Shown here: positions 1-8,064 of the stretch, in pieces
How positions within the stretch are numbered: position 1 is the stretch's first letter
Layout: each line of letters starts with the position of its first letter
NCBI GenBank assembly: GCA_002631855.1
Contig: NTLF01000014.1
Coordinates: 186,001 to 250,000 of the forward strand
DNA from: Zunongwangia sp. ESRF-bin46
GTDB lineage: Bacteria > Bacteroidota > Bacteroidia > Flavobacteriales > Flavobacteriaceae
Length of the DNA stretch: 64,000 bases
Direction of reading: 5' to 3'
Notes under the pieces: model-generated
Told to the model about the DNA's origin: nothing
Databases searched by the model: none
The model's input: only the letters and a program-made list of their open reading frames with translations
Program-made: the position numbers and the translations under genes

Positions 1-66
1 AAAGATTTGATTACCGCTCTAATGAACTTAATGGAAGAGTACTATATAAGCTACAAAAAAGTATAA
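1..66 (+). CDS. C-terminal tail of a gene entering from the left
   Basis: An open frame runs from base 1 to a TAA at 64-66 and encodes only the last 21 residues of a protein, ending in Tyr-Lys-Lys-Val. It is followed at once by a strong terminator hairpin at 88-124, which supports a real gene end. Too little is present to identify the product. Confidence 0.55.
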   Translation, partial: KDLITALMNLMEEYYISYKKV

Positions 67-87
67 AATATAATTCTTCGGAAAGAA

Positions 88-124
88 AAAAGAGCCTTCT
101 ACAAAATTTGTAAAAGGCTCTTTT
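88..124. terminator. Bidirectional terminator between convergent genes
   Basis: An 11-bp perfect stem (88-98 pairing with 114-124) encloses a loop that can itself fold (101-105 with 107-111). A-rich and T-rich flanks lie on both sides. It sits between the plus-strand gene ending at 66 and the minus-strand gene ending at 145, so it can serve both. Confidence 0.85.
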
Positions 125-144
125 CTATTTTTTGAACAACTTAA

Positions 145-1011
145 TTATCCGTCTATACCCAGTTTGCTATGTGTTTTAGTAACTGCTTTTTCATTTTTTT
201 GATCAATCCACTCTTGTCCTTTAAGCTTACGCATTAAGGTATCAAAATGACGCATGATAGCAATGTTATAAATGGCTTTTCCTAAGTTTTTAGGGTTTCT
301 AGCAATGGCACGCAAACTCATGGAAAAACCAGGTGTTATGTACCGCATATAGTGCCAATAGCCTTCAGGCATATATAAAACATTCCCGTGTTCTAAATGT
401 GTTTTAAAACCTTTTGCTTTTTTTAAAGCCGGCCATTTATCATAATCAGGGTTGGCAAAGTTTATATCTTCACGGGTTATAAGCGAATGTGGTATTTTAT
501 AAAGGTAATCGTTCTGCTTTTGGTCAAACAATATCACTTCTTTTTTTCCGTGGAAATGAAAATGAAAAATATTGGCCAAATCAATATCATAATGCATAAA
601 CGTGTAGCTGTCTTCCCCACCAAAGAAAAGCATAGGAAGACCTTTCATTAATTTTATTCCAAAATCTGGATACGAATAGTCTTTTTGTAATTCAGGGACC
701 TCTTTTAGAACATTCCAAAGGAATATACGGTATTTGGTAGGTTCTTTTTTGAGCAAGTCAATATACTCGCTCATTTTCATGGTGGCATGCGGCTCGTTAA
801 AGCCATCTTCGTGGCTCACAGGTCTATCATCATAAAGCGGCACTTCTTTATCACCTGCCACTTTAGCCATATAATCTAAATCCCACTTTTTGTAAGCAGG
901 CCAATCTTCAATAAACCGTTCAATTACGACGGGTTTCTGAGGTTTAAAATAGTTGTTGATAAAGTCTTCTTTTGAAATCGTCTTGACTCTATCTATTTCT
1001 TGTAATTGCAT
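145..1011 (-). CDS. Cupin-like / JmjC-type Fe(II) 2-oxoglutarate oxygenase family protein
   Basis: This 288-residue soluble protein resembles the cupin_8/FIH-like group of Fe(II)- and 2-oxoglutarate-dependent hydroxylases. A facial triad can be read directly: His140-Tyr-Asp142 (HxD) and His220, the latter in the motif PEGYWH that usually ends the double-stranded beta-helix. N-terminal residues 24-40 (KPVVIERFIEDWPAYKK) also fit the family opening. Known members hydroxylate proteins or tRNA, but the substrate cannot be read from sequence. There is no signal peptide, so it is cytoplasmic. It is monocistronic, with the DUF2007 gene 60 bp upstream on the same strand. The family call is firm; the substrate is unknown. 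Confidence 0.8.
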   Translation of the reverse strand: MQLQEIDRVKTISKEDFINNYFKPQKPVVIERFIEDWPAYKKWDLDYMAKVAGDKEVPLYDDRPVSHEDGFNEPHATMKMSEYIDLLKKEPTKYRIFLWNVLKEVPELQKDYSYPDFGIKLMKGLPMLFFGGEDSYTFMHYDIDLANIFHFHFHGKKEVILFDQKQNDYLYKIPHSLITREDINFANPDYDKWPALKKAKGFKTHLEHGNVLYMPEGYWHYMRYITPGFSMSLRAIARNPKNLGKAIYNIAIMRHFDTLMRKLKGQEWIDQKNEKAVTKTHSKLGIDG

Positions 1012-1071
1012 AAATAATTTGAAAACAGCTAAATTACAAAACTTAGCCGAAAGGTTTTCTTAAAGAAAAGT

Positions 1072-1506
1072 TTACTTTGTAGCGGCACTAATTTTTTGAA
1101 GGTTGAATTTTTCTCTACATATCTCACATCTATACGCATACTTGGTATAAAATGGCAAGGTTCCAAATAGAAATCCAAAAAGAAACGCAGCCAACGATTT
1201 TAAATCTGTTACATCTGAAAAGTAGTGGATTTCGGTAGCACCGCAATTGGGGCAATGTATTTCCTTACCTGCGTCATCTACTGAATATTCATTGATAGTA
1301 GCCAGTATTTCACGGGCTTTTTCTTCATCTTCTTTTCGTACTTTCAGCTTAATCCCGCCAATGGCATTACTTACTAAAGGATCGGTATCAATTGTCAGGT
1401 TATCAACGAGAAACGTTTCAACACCTTCAGCATCCAACCTTCCTTTTACAATACCTGCTTCTGCGGAATAGGTAAAAACTGCTACAGTTACAAATGTGGA
1501 ATCCAT
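1072..1506 (-). CDS. DUF2007 domain protein with C-terminal zinc ribbon
   Basis: Residues 1-72 match the DUF2007 (putative signal-transducing protein) pattern, a small ferredoxin-like domain with the typical GGIKLKVRKEDEEKA segment. Residues 85-130 carry two CxxC pairs (Cys85/Cys88 and Cys127/Cys130) that would form a zinc ribbon. The loop between them (about 105-120) is strongly hydrophobic (AAFLFGFLFGTLPFY), which is odd for a soluble zinc finger and suggests membrane contact. The role is unknown. A TATCTTTG promoter box lies only 4 bp upstream of the ATG, so the mRNA may be leaderless. Confidence 0.75.
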   Translation of the reverse strand: MDSTFVTVAVFTYSAEAGIVKGRLDAEGVETFLVDNLTIDTDPLVSNAIGGIKLKVRKEDEEKAREILATINEYSVDDAGKEIHCPNCGATEIHYFSDVTDLKSLAAFLFGFLFGTLPFYTKYAYRCEICREKFNLQKISAATK

Positions 1507-1510
1507 TTTT

Positions 1511-1518
1511 CAAAGATA
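1511..1518 (-). promoter_or_regulatory. Bacteroidota -7 box (TATCTTTG) for the DUF2007 gene
   Basis: This is a perfect TAnnTTTG element on the minus strand, separated from the ATG by 4 nt. I see no good upstream TTG at the usual spacing. Transcription would begin at or next to the start codon. Confidence 0.5.
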
Positions 1519-1593
1519 GGTATACTTGAATACATTTTTTATGAAACATAAATTTTACAATCAAAACTTTCTTTTTGAAAAAGTTATAAATTT

Positions 1594-1643
1594 ATTATTG
1601 TTTATCAATAATTTATGTATCTTTATTATCGTTAAACAATAAT
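1594..1643. promoter_or_regulatory. Two 19-bp palindromes, probable operator pair for the DUF2975/XRE operon
   Basis: The first palindrome (1594-1612) is ATTATTG-n5-CAATAAT and is perfect. The second (1625-1643) is ATTATCG-n5-CAATAAT with one mismatch. Their centres are 31 bp apart, close to three helical turns. A promoter-like TTG (1598-1600, inside the first palindrome) and TATCTTTA (1618-1625, touching the second) lie with 17 bp between them, so bound protein would cover the promoter. The operon start codon is at 1653. The XRE protein encoded at 2172-2378 is the obvious candidate ligand (inference). Confidence 0.6.
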
Positions 1644-1652
1644 TTTTAGATT

Positions 1653-2168
1653 ATGAAAACTGCTAAACTTTTAAAAACCTTTATTGATATGTTCCTGCTG
1701 ATCTTTATACTTGCTGTGTTATTCGGGGGAGCCTTGCTCATTATATTCATGGTAACTGGAGAATACCAAAGTGTATTGAATGTCCCTGAAAAATATAAAA
1801 CCGTAAACTTATCAAACTGGATGCCACGAGTATTTTTAATACTTGCGCTGATGGAATATATACTTTTTATAACAGGAATGTATTTCCTGAAACGGTCTTT
1901 AACCCATTTAGTTAATGGGAGTTATTATTCTGAAAAGGTAATTGCTTATTTTAAAACGGCCGGAAAGTTGTTGGTGACCGTTGGCATCACAACTTTGGTA
2001 CTGCGTTTTTTGGCAGATATTCTTTTAATCGACAGCATAGCGCTTACCTTGGATTCTACAGCTTACAGTCTCTTGTTTGTTACCATCATGGGATTGTTTT
2101 TCATGTTGTTCAGTACTGTTTTTGCAAATTCCAAAAAATTGAAAGAAGAAAATGACTTAACTATATAA
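1653..2168 (+). CDS. DUF2975 family integral membrane protein
   Basis: This 171-residue protein has four predicted transmembrane segments (about 11-35, 53-76, 103-127 and 135-158) and the DUF2975 family layout. Members are almost always encoded beside a small XRE regulator, as here: the regulator starts 3 bp after this stop codon. The function of the family is not established; a sensor or partner of the regulator has been proposed only from gene context. The start ATG lies 9 bp after the second operator palindrome. Family assignment is confident, role unknown. Confidence 0.85.
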   Translation: MKTAKLLKTFIDMFLLIFILAVLFGGALLIIFMVTGEYQSVLNVPEKYKTVNLSNWMPRVFLILALMEYILFITGMYFLKRSLTHLVNGSYYSEKVIAYFKTAGKLLVTVGITTLVLRFLADILLIDSIALTLDSTAYSLLFVTIMGLFFMLFSTVFANSKKLKEENDLTI

Positions 2169-2171
2169 ATT

Positions 2172-2378
2172 ATGGCCATTATCATAAACCTCAATACTAT
2201 ATTGGAAAAGCGAGACATGAAAGGCAAAGAACTAGCAGAAACAGTTGGCATCACAGAAGCTAATCTTTCCATTCTCCGTTCAGGAAAAGCTAAAGCAGTA
2301 CGATTTTCTACTTTAGAGGCAATTTGTAAAGCTTTGGACTGTCAACCAGGTGATATTTTATTATATATTAAAGATTGA
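2172..2378 (+). CDS. Small XRE/Cro-type helix-turn-helix regulator
   Basis: This 68-residue protein is essentially one HTH domain of the YozG type (HTH_26). The N-terminus reads MAIIINLNTILEKRDMKG. The helix-turn-helix covers about residues 20-45 (ELAETVGITEANLSILRSGK), followed by the conserved ending LDCQPGDILLYI. It is co-transcribed with the DUF2975 gene (3-bp gap) and probably autoregulates the pair through the palindromes at 1594-1643. There is no sensing domain, so any signal would have to come from another protein, perhaps the DUF2975 partner (inference). Confidence 0.9.
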   Translation: MAIIINLNTILEKRDMKGKELAETVGITEANLSILRSGKAKAVRFSTLEAICKALDCQPGDILLYIKD

Positions 2379-2454
2379 CATATTTTTAATACTTAAACAG
2401 AATCACATTTTATAACTTTATAGCTTTAAAAACACAAATAAACACCTTACTAAT

Positions 2455-3774
2455 TTGAGAATAGCTAAAAACCCCGTCGAAACGTTTATAAACAGCTCAA
2501 CATCGGGTAGTTATATCCTACTCTTATTTACGGTCATTGCCTTGGTTTGGGCAAACTCACCTTGGCACGAAAGCTACCATACTTTCTGGAGTGAAACTTT
2601 TGCCATTGGTTTTAGCAATACAGATTTTATTATAGAAAAACCTTTATATCTATGGGTTAATGATGGGCTAATGACCATTTTTTTCTTCTACGTAGGCTTG
2701 GAAATAAAACGTGAAATTCTCGATGGAGAACTTACCACCATGCGAAAGGCCTCTATGCCTATTTTTGCGGCTTTGGGGGGTATTGTTGTTCCTATTGCTA
2801 TTTTCTTATTACTACACGATAAAGAACTAGGTGCTTCGGGTTGGGGCATTCCCATGGCCACTGACATTGCTTTTTCATTAGGAATACTCAATTTACTGGG
2901 CAAACGCGTACCGTTAGGACTTAAGATATTCTTGACAACCTTCGCCATAATTGATGATATTGGTGCTATTTTGGTAATTGCAACCTTTTATAGCCACGAG
3001 ATGCACCTCTCCTATTTATTTATTGCACTTGGCATTTTGACTTTTTTAGCTTTTTTGGCCTACAAAAAATTTCACTCAAAATACTTATTGCTTATTTGTG
3101 GTATTGCTGTATGGATTCTTTTCTTAAAATCTGGAATACACCCAACAATTGCAGGGGTTTTATTGGCATTGGTAATTCCTTCAAGCAGAAATATGAATTT
3201 AGACAACTTTTTTGAAGAAATACGAGAATCCCTGAACCTTTTTAAGAAAACAAAAGTAAAAAGAATTGTCCTATCGGACGAACAACAAGATGCTGTTGAT
3301 AAAATAAACTTGATAACCGATAGGGTACAAACCCCTATGCAGCAATTGGAAAATGGCCTTAGCGGTTGGGTAGCCATTGTTATAATGCCAATATTTGCGC
3401 TTGCCAATGCTGGGATAACCATCGACCTTAGTTCGTTAAGCGAAACACAGCTTATCTCGCAAATAGCCATTGCTATGGTGGCAGGAAAAGTAATTGGTAT
3501 TACATTATTTAGCTATTTAGCTTATAAACTAAAAATTGCCGTACTGCCCACCGGAATAAATTTTAAACAAATTCTTGGGGTTAGCTTTTTAGGTGGTGTA
3601 GGCTTTACCATGTCTCTATTTATAGCTGAATTGGCTTTCCGTTCAGACGACTTGTTGACTACTTCAAAAATTGGAATTTTAATTGGAACTTTAGTTGCAG
3701 GTATAGCAGGTTATATGATTTTACGAGTTCAGTTAACAAAGAAAGAGAAAGAAAAGGCAGCCGCCCCTCATTAA
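2455..3774 (+). CDS. nhaA: Na+/H+ antiporter NhaA
   Basis: This inner-membrane exchanger expels Na+ (or Li+) in return for 2 H+. The 439-residue protein has the NhaA layout of about 12 membrane helices, including the motif ATDIAF (Asp137) and the double aspartate IIDDIG (Asp167-Asp168), equivalent to E. coli Asp133, Asp163 and Asp164. A charged cytoplasmic insert near 255-300 (KKTKVKRIVLSDEQQDAV) separates the two halves, as in related Bacteroidota proteins. The start is a TTG: the next in-frame Met falls inside the membrane domain, and the residues after TTG match the usual N-terminus. Sodium export suits a marine bacterium. Confidence 0.95.
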   Translation: MRIAKNPVETFINSSTSGSYILLLFTVIALVWANSPWHESYHTFWSETFAIGFSNTDFIIEKPLYLWVNDGLMTIFFFYVGLEIKREILDGELTTMRKASMPIFAALGGIVVPIAIFLLLHDKELGASGWGIPMATDIAFSLGILNLLGKRVPLGLKIFLTTFAIIDDIGAILVIATFYSHEMHLSYLFIALGILTFLAFLAYKKFHSKYLLLICGIAVWILFLKSGIHPTIAGVLLALVIPSSRNMNLDNFFEEIRESLNLFKKTKVKRIVLSDEQQDAVDKINLITDRVQTPMQQLENGLSGWVAIVIMPIFALANAGITIDLSSLSETQLISQIAIAMVAGKVIGITLFSYLAYKLKIAVLPTGINFKQILGVSFLGGVGFTMSLFIAELAFRSDDLLTTSKIGILIGTLVAGIAGYMILRVQLTKKEKEKAAAPH

Positions 3775-3780
3775 TTAAAG

Positions 3781-4257
3781 TTATAACTTAACCCATACAG
3801 AGTTTCTTGGGTCTGTCGCAGCATCTAAAAAATCAATGTTAAGTTTTTCTGCGATACTTTTTCCTATAGCAAAACAATCTTGAAAATTGTCAAGAGTAGT
3901 TATATTAAAACGCTTGTTTGTATTATACCAAAGGTTAACTTCGTAATATCCCTTGCCATTTTTAAATATAGACACGTACTCTAATTGGTTGAAATTTTTC
4001 CACTTACCTAGTTTTATTGGACCAACACAATGTTCAATTTTATATCTCTTTTCTTCAAAATCAAAATGGTAGTCCCTAATCACGGAAAATGTCAAGCCAG
4101 TTGAAAACAACATACTTGCTGCATATAACCAACCTGTATCCGGTTCGACAACAAATTTATATAGACAGACTAACAAAAGCGTATAGCAAAGTGCAGCGAT
4201 AACTCTATGCCATAGTGGACGGTTTCCTTCAGAAATAAAAACGTTTTGCTTAATCAC
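3781..4257 (-). CDS. Conserved hypothetical protein with two N-terminal membrane helices
   Basis: This 158-residue protein is not assigned to a characterised family. Residues about 16-36 and 44-60 are hydrophobic and likely form a membrane hairpin. The rest (65-158) is a predicted beta-rich cytoplasmic domain (FDFEEKRYKIEHCVGPIKLG, then KWKNFNQLEYVSIF), resembling bacterial PH-like membrane-associated domains in pattern only. It converges on nhaA with a 6-bp gap and is followed upstream by the atpC terminator. No function can be given. Confidence 0.6.
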   Translation of the reverse strand: MIKQNVFISEGNRPLWHRVIAALCYTLLLVCLYKFVVEPDTGWLYAASMLFSTGLTFSVIRDYHFDFEEKRYKIEHCVGPIKLGKWKNFNQLEYVSIFKNGKGYYEVNLWYNTNKRFNITTLDNFQDCFAIGKSIAEKLNIDFLDAATDPRNSVWVKL

Positions 4258-4286
4258 AAGAAGACAATAATACTCACATTACTAAA

Positions 4287-4320
4287 AAACCCCAAATTTC
4301 GAAAGTGAAATTTGGGGTTT
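4287..4320 (-). terminator. Rho-independent terminator of atpDC
   Basis: A 14-bp perfect stem (4287-4300 with 4307-4320) and a 6-nt loop are followed on the minus strand by a run of six T. It lies 25 bp beyond the atpC stop codon. Confidence 0.9.
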
Positions 4321-4344
4321 AATTGTTTTTTTGATATATGCTGT

Positions 4345-4620
4345 TTAATCGGCCAACACAATCGCTTTATTGTTATTCATTTCAATGGTTCCGCTGGTAA
4401 TTTCAAGTACCCACTTCCCATCTTCTTTGTTGAATTTATTTTCAAAACCTTCAGCTATGGTAGGATTTCCAGAAAATTTTACTTTCCCTTTCGCTAAAAC
4501 AGATACAATTGGGGCGTGATTATTCAACATTTGAAACTCACCTTCTACACCCGGTACAGTTACCGACTCTACTTCTCCACTTACCAATAAAGCTTCTGGT
4601 GTTACTATTTCTAAATACAT
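4345..4620 (-). CDS. atpC: ATP synthase F1 epsilon subunit (short form)
   Basis: The epsilon subunit couples the gamma rotor stalk to the c-ring. At 91 residues this copy contains only the N-terminal beta-sandwich (MYLEIVTPEALLVSG, then VTVPGVEGEFQMLNNHAPIV) and lacks the C-terminal two-helix domain of about 40 residues that in E. coli inhibits ATP hydrolysis. The last residues still complete the sandwich and are followed by a strong terminator, so this is a natural short form, normal in Flavobacteriia, and not a truncation. It lies 41 bp downstream of atpD in a two-gene operon. Confidence 0.95.
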   Translation of the reverse strand: MYLEIVTPEALLVSGEVESVTVPGVEGEFQMLNNHAPIVSVLAKGKVKFSGNPTIAEGFENKFNKEDGKWVLEITSGTIEMNNNKAIVLAD

Positions 4621-4661
4621 TATTTTATGCTTTAGGCTTTAAGCTTATAGCTTTAAGCAAT

Positions 4662-6188
<1,527 letters not shown>

Positions 6189-6195
6189 TTATCTA

Positions 6196-6214
6196 AGGGT
6201 GCAATTATCACCCT
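6196..6214 (-). promoter_or_regulatory. Hairpin in the atpD 5' leader
   Basis: Six-base-pair GC-rich arms (AGGGTG / CACCCT) enclose a 7-nt loop, about 30 nt before the atpD start codon and downstream of the predicted promoter. No T-run follows, so it is not a terminator. It could stabilise the mRNA or bind a regulator; neither can be shown here. Confidence 0.4.
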
Positions 6215-6228
6215 GTTTTTGAACGGTG

Positions 6229-6260
6229 CAAAGATAGTTTTTTCTGTTTAAATTACGCAA
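6229..6260 (-). promoter_or_regulatory. Promoter of atpDC
   Basis: On the minus strand TTG (6258-6260) and TATCTTTG (6229-6236) are separated by 21 bp. Both elements match the Bacteroidota primary sigma factor consensus (-33 TTG, -7 TAnnTTTG). The predicted transcription start leaves a leader of about 55 nt before atpD. Confidence 0.7.
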
Positions 6261-6309
6261 TGGAAATTAGTGAATTTTTAACTCTAAATTTTAAGCGACT
6301 ATTCTATAG

Positions 6310-7206
6310 TTAATCAAGCGGCTCACAAAGGCTTCTCACATTAGTCTTAAATAATTCCATAACTTCTTTTAACAGCTTATTCTCTTTTGAAATTTCACGC
6401 CCATCAATTTCCACAATTGGGGTAAGCTCTCCCATAGTTCCTGTTGCAAAAACCGCATCAGCATTCATAAATTGTGAAAGTGTAAGGTCTGCTTCTTCAA
6501 TTGGAATATTGTTCTTTTGGCACAATTCAATAACCGAGCCCCTTGTTATTCCCGGTAAGCATGCATGGGCGTAAGGCGTATAAATGGTGTTATTTTTAAG
6601 CATAAACACATTGCTTCCATTTAATTCGGCTACAAAACCGCGTTCGTCCAGCATTAATCCAGCGTCTTTACCAGCTACATTTGCTTGTATTTTTGCAAGG
6701 ATATTATTAAGTAGGTTCGCATGATGAATTTTACTATCTAAAAATTGTGGTGCGTTACGGCGTTGACTAGAGCTTAGAACTTTAATACCACCACTATTAT
6801 CATATACTAACGGTTTCCATTCTGCTAAAACTATTAAGCAAGATCCGTTCTGGTTAACACGCGGATCCATACCGCTGGTTATTTTCTCTCCACGCGTTAA
6901 CGTTAACCGAATATGGACATCGTCATTCATGTTATTAGCATCGAGTGTTTTTTGTATCGCTTCTTTTATAAGTTTTTTTGAAGGAATATCAACAAACGCC
7001 AAAGTTTTAGCACTTTCATGCAAACGGGTAAGGTGTTTATCTAAACAAACAATTCCTTCTGGATAGACCCGTAATCCTTCCCAAACGGCATCTCCGCCTT
7101 GCACTGAACTATCAAAAACCGACACTTTGGCTTCGTCTCTAGGGTATAATTTATCTTTTATAAATACTTGAATATCGCGGTTGCGTTCGTCAAACTGTTG
7201 TAACAT
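6310..7206 (-). CDS. Class IV aminotransferase (branched-chain aminotransferase-like)
   Basis: This 298-residue PLP enzyme of fold type IV belongs to the family of branched-chain amino-acid aminotransferase, D-amino-acid aminotransferase and aminodeoxychorismate lyase. The PLP lysine is Lys159 (FLDSKIHHANLLNN). The opening DSSVQGGDAVWEGLRVY and the motif GTMGELTPIVEIDGR (in the C-terminal third) are typical. The substrate cannot be fixed from sequence; resemblance is closest to ilvE-type enzymes. It begins 1 bp after the upstream sulfotransferase stop, so the two are translated from one transcript and probably act together. The pairing suggests a dedicated pathway, not housekeeping branched-chain synthesis (inference). 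Confidence 0.85.
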   Translation of the reverse strand: MLQQFDERNRDIQVFIKDKLYPRDEAKVSVFDSSVQGGDAVWEGLRVYPEGIVCLDKHLTRLHESAKTLAFVDIPSKKLIKEAIQKTLDANNMNDDVHIRLTLTRGEKITSGMDPRVNQNGSCLIVLAEWKPLVYDNSGGIKVLSSSQRRNAPQFLDSKIHHANLLNNILAKIQANVAGKDAGLMLDERGFVAELNGSNVFMLKNNTIYTPYAHACLPGITRGSVIELCQKNNIPIEEADLTLSQFMNADAVFATGTMGELTPIVEIDGREISKENKLLKEVMELFKTNVRSLCEPLD

Positions 7207-7207
7207 A

Positions 7208-7930
7208 TTAGTCGTTTTTAAGAATGTGTTTTTTTAATGTATTGTAATAAGGCATGGCTTCTTCCAATACTGGCTTTAAATGCTTCGGAAGCTCTTTTTG
7301 ACTTCTTTTTTGTTTCTGAAACCCTTCGGAATTATGAACGTTTGCATACCAATAGGGTGCCCAAACGCCATCTTCTGGAATACCCCCTTTTTGCCAACTG
7401 AGCATGTTCTTAGAAAAAGGAATATCCAGCTTTTCACACATTTTTTTTAAATATCGTTCTGGATCAATCATCAATTCATCACTGTCTATCACAATTGGCG
7501 TTTCCTCGTTTTCTTTCAGAAATAAAAATAGTTCTGCTGCTTTTTTTAACCCTATATCGTCCAATTTTGGATTATCAATCACTTTTGAAAAAGAAATAAG
7601 CAGTTTTTCGGGATGGCGAATTAAAATAATATTGTCCCATTTCAGAATAAAGTCAGGTTTTTTATCAATATAATGATGTGCCATTCCTTTTATAAATACA
7701 TGTTTTAACCCTGAAAGCGACTGGACACTATTTATCACAACATCTCTTTTTAAATCCATAGTCCTTAGAATATCGGCTGTTGCAGGGTGGTTTATCTCTG
7801 ATTCTGTGTTTTTCAAATAATATCCATAAAAAGGCTCATCCAATACATTGAAATCGTCTCGTTGTGCAAAAGCATACATAAGTGCTGTTGACAAATTTCT
7901 GGGACCGGAAATAAGGTTGATCACGCTCAT
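7208..7930 (-). CDS. Sulfotransferase family protein
   Basis: This 240-residue protein begins MSVINLISGPRNLSTALMYA. The loop SGPRNLST is the 5'-phosphosulfate-binding P-loop-like motif expected of PAPS-dependent sulfotransferases, and LIRHPEKLLISFSK resembles their 3'-phosphate-binding motif. An upstream in-frame ATG at 8024-8026 would add 32 hydrophobic residues, but that stretch runs through the glmS terminator (8014-8044), so the ATG at 7928-7930 is chosen. The following aminotransferase gene overlaps functionally (1-bp gap). The acceptor is unknown; pairing with an aminotransferase suggests a small amine- or keto-acid-derived metabolite (inference). Confidence 0.75.
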   Translation of the reverse strand: MSVINLISGPRNLSTALMYAFAQRDDFNVLDEPFYGYYLKNTESEINHPATADILRTMDLKRDVVINSVQSLSGLKHVFIKGMAHHYIDKKPDFILKWDNIILIRHPEKLLISFSKVIDNPKLDDIGLKKAAELFLFLKENEETPIVIDSDELMIDPERYLKKMCEKLDIPFSKNMLSWQKGGIPEDGVWAPYWYANVHNSEGFQKQKRSQKELPKHLKPVLEEAMPYYNTLKKHILKND

Positions 7931-8013
7931 ATAATTTTCTTGTAATTTCAGGAATAAAGCATTAAAAGTACAGCAAAAAATAAACTTAAAAGCACTGAGA
8001 CTATCTGAAAATA

Positions 8014-8044
8014 AAAAAGCCCTCATAAGTTATGAAGGCTTTTT
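8014..8044 (-). terminator. Terminator of the glmS operon
   Basis: An 8-bp outer stem (8014-8021 with 8037-8044), one mismatch and a 4-bp inner stem close a 5-nt loop. The minus-strand 3' arm ends in a T-run. It lies 20 bp beyond the glmS stop codon and before the sulfotransferase start. Confidence 0.85.
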
Positions 8045-8064
8045 ATAATTTTATTGAGTCTGTG

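Noticed and set aside
7931-8026. N-terminal extension of the sulfotransferase
   Set aside because: The added 32 residues are translated through the glmS terminator hairpin and do not match the family.
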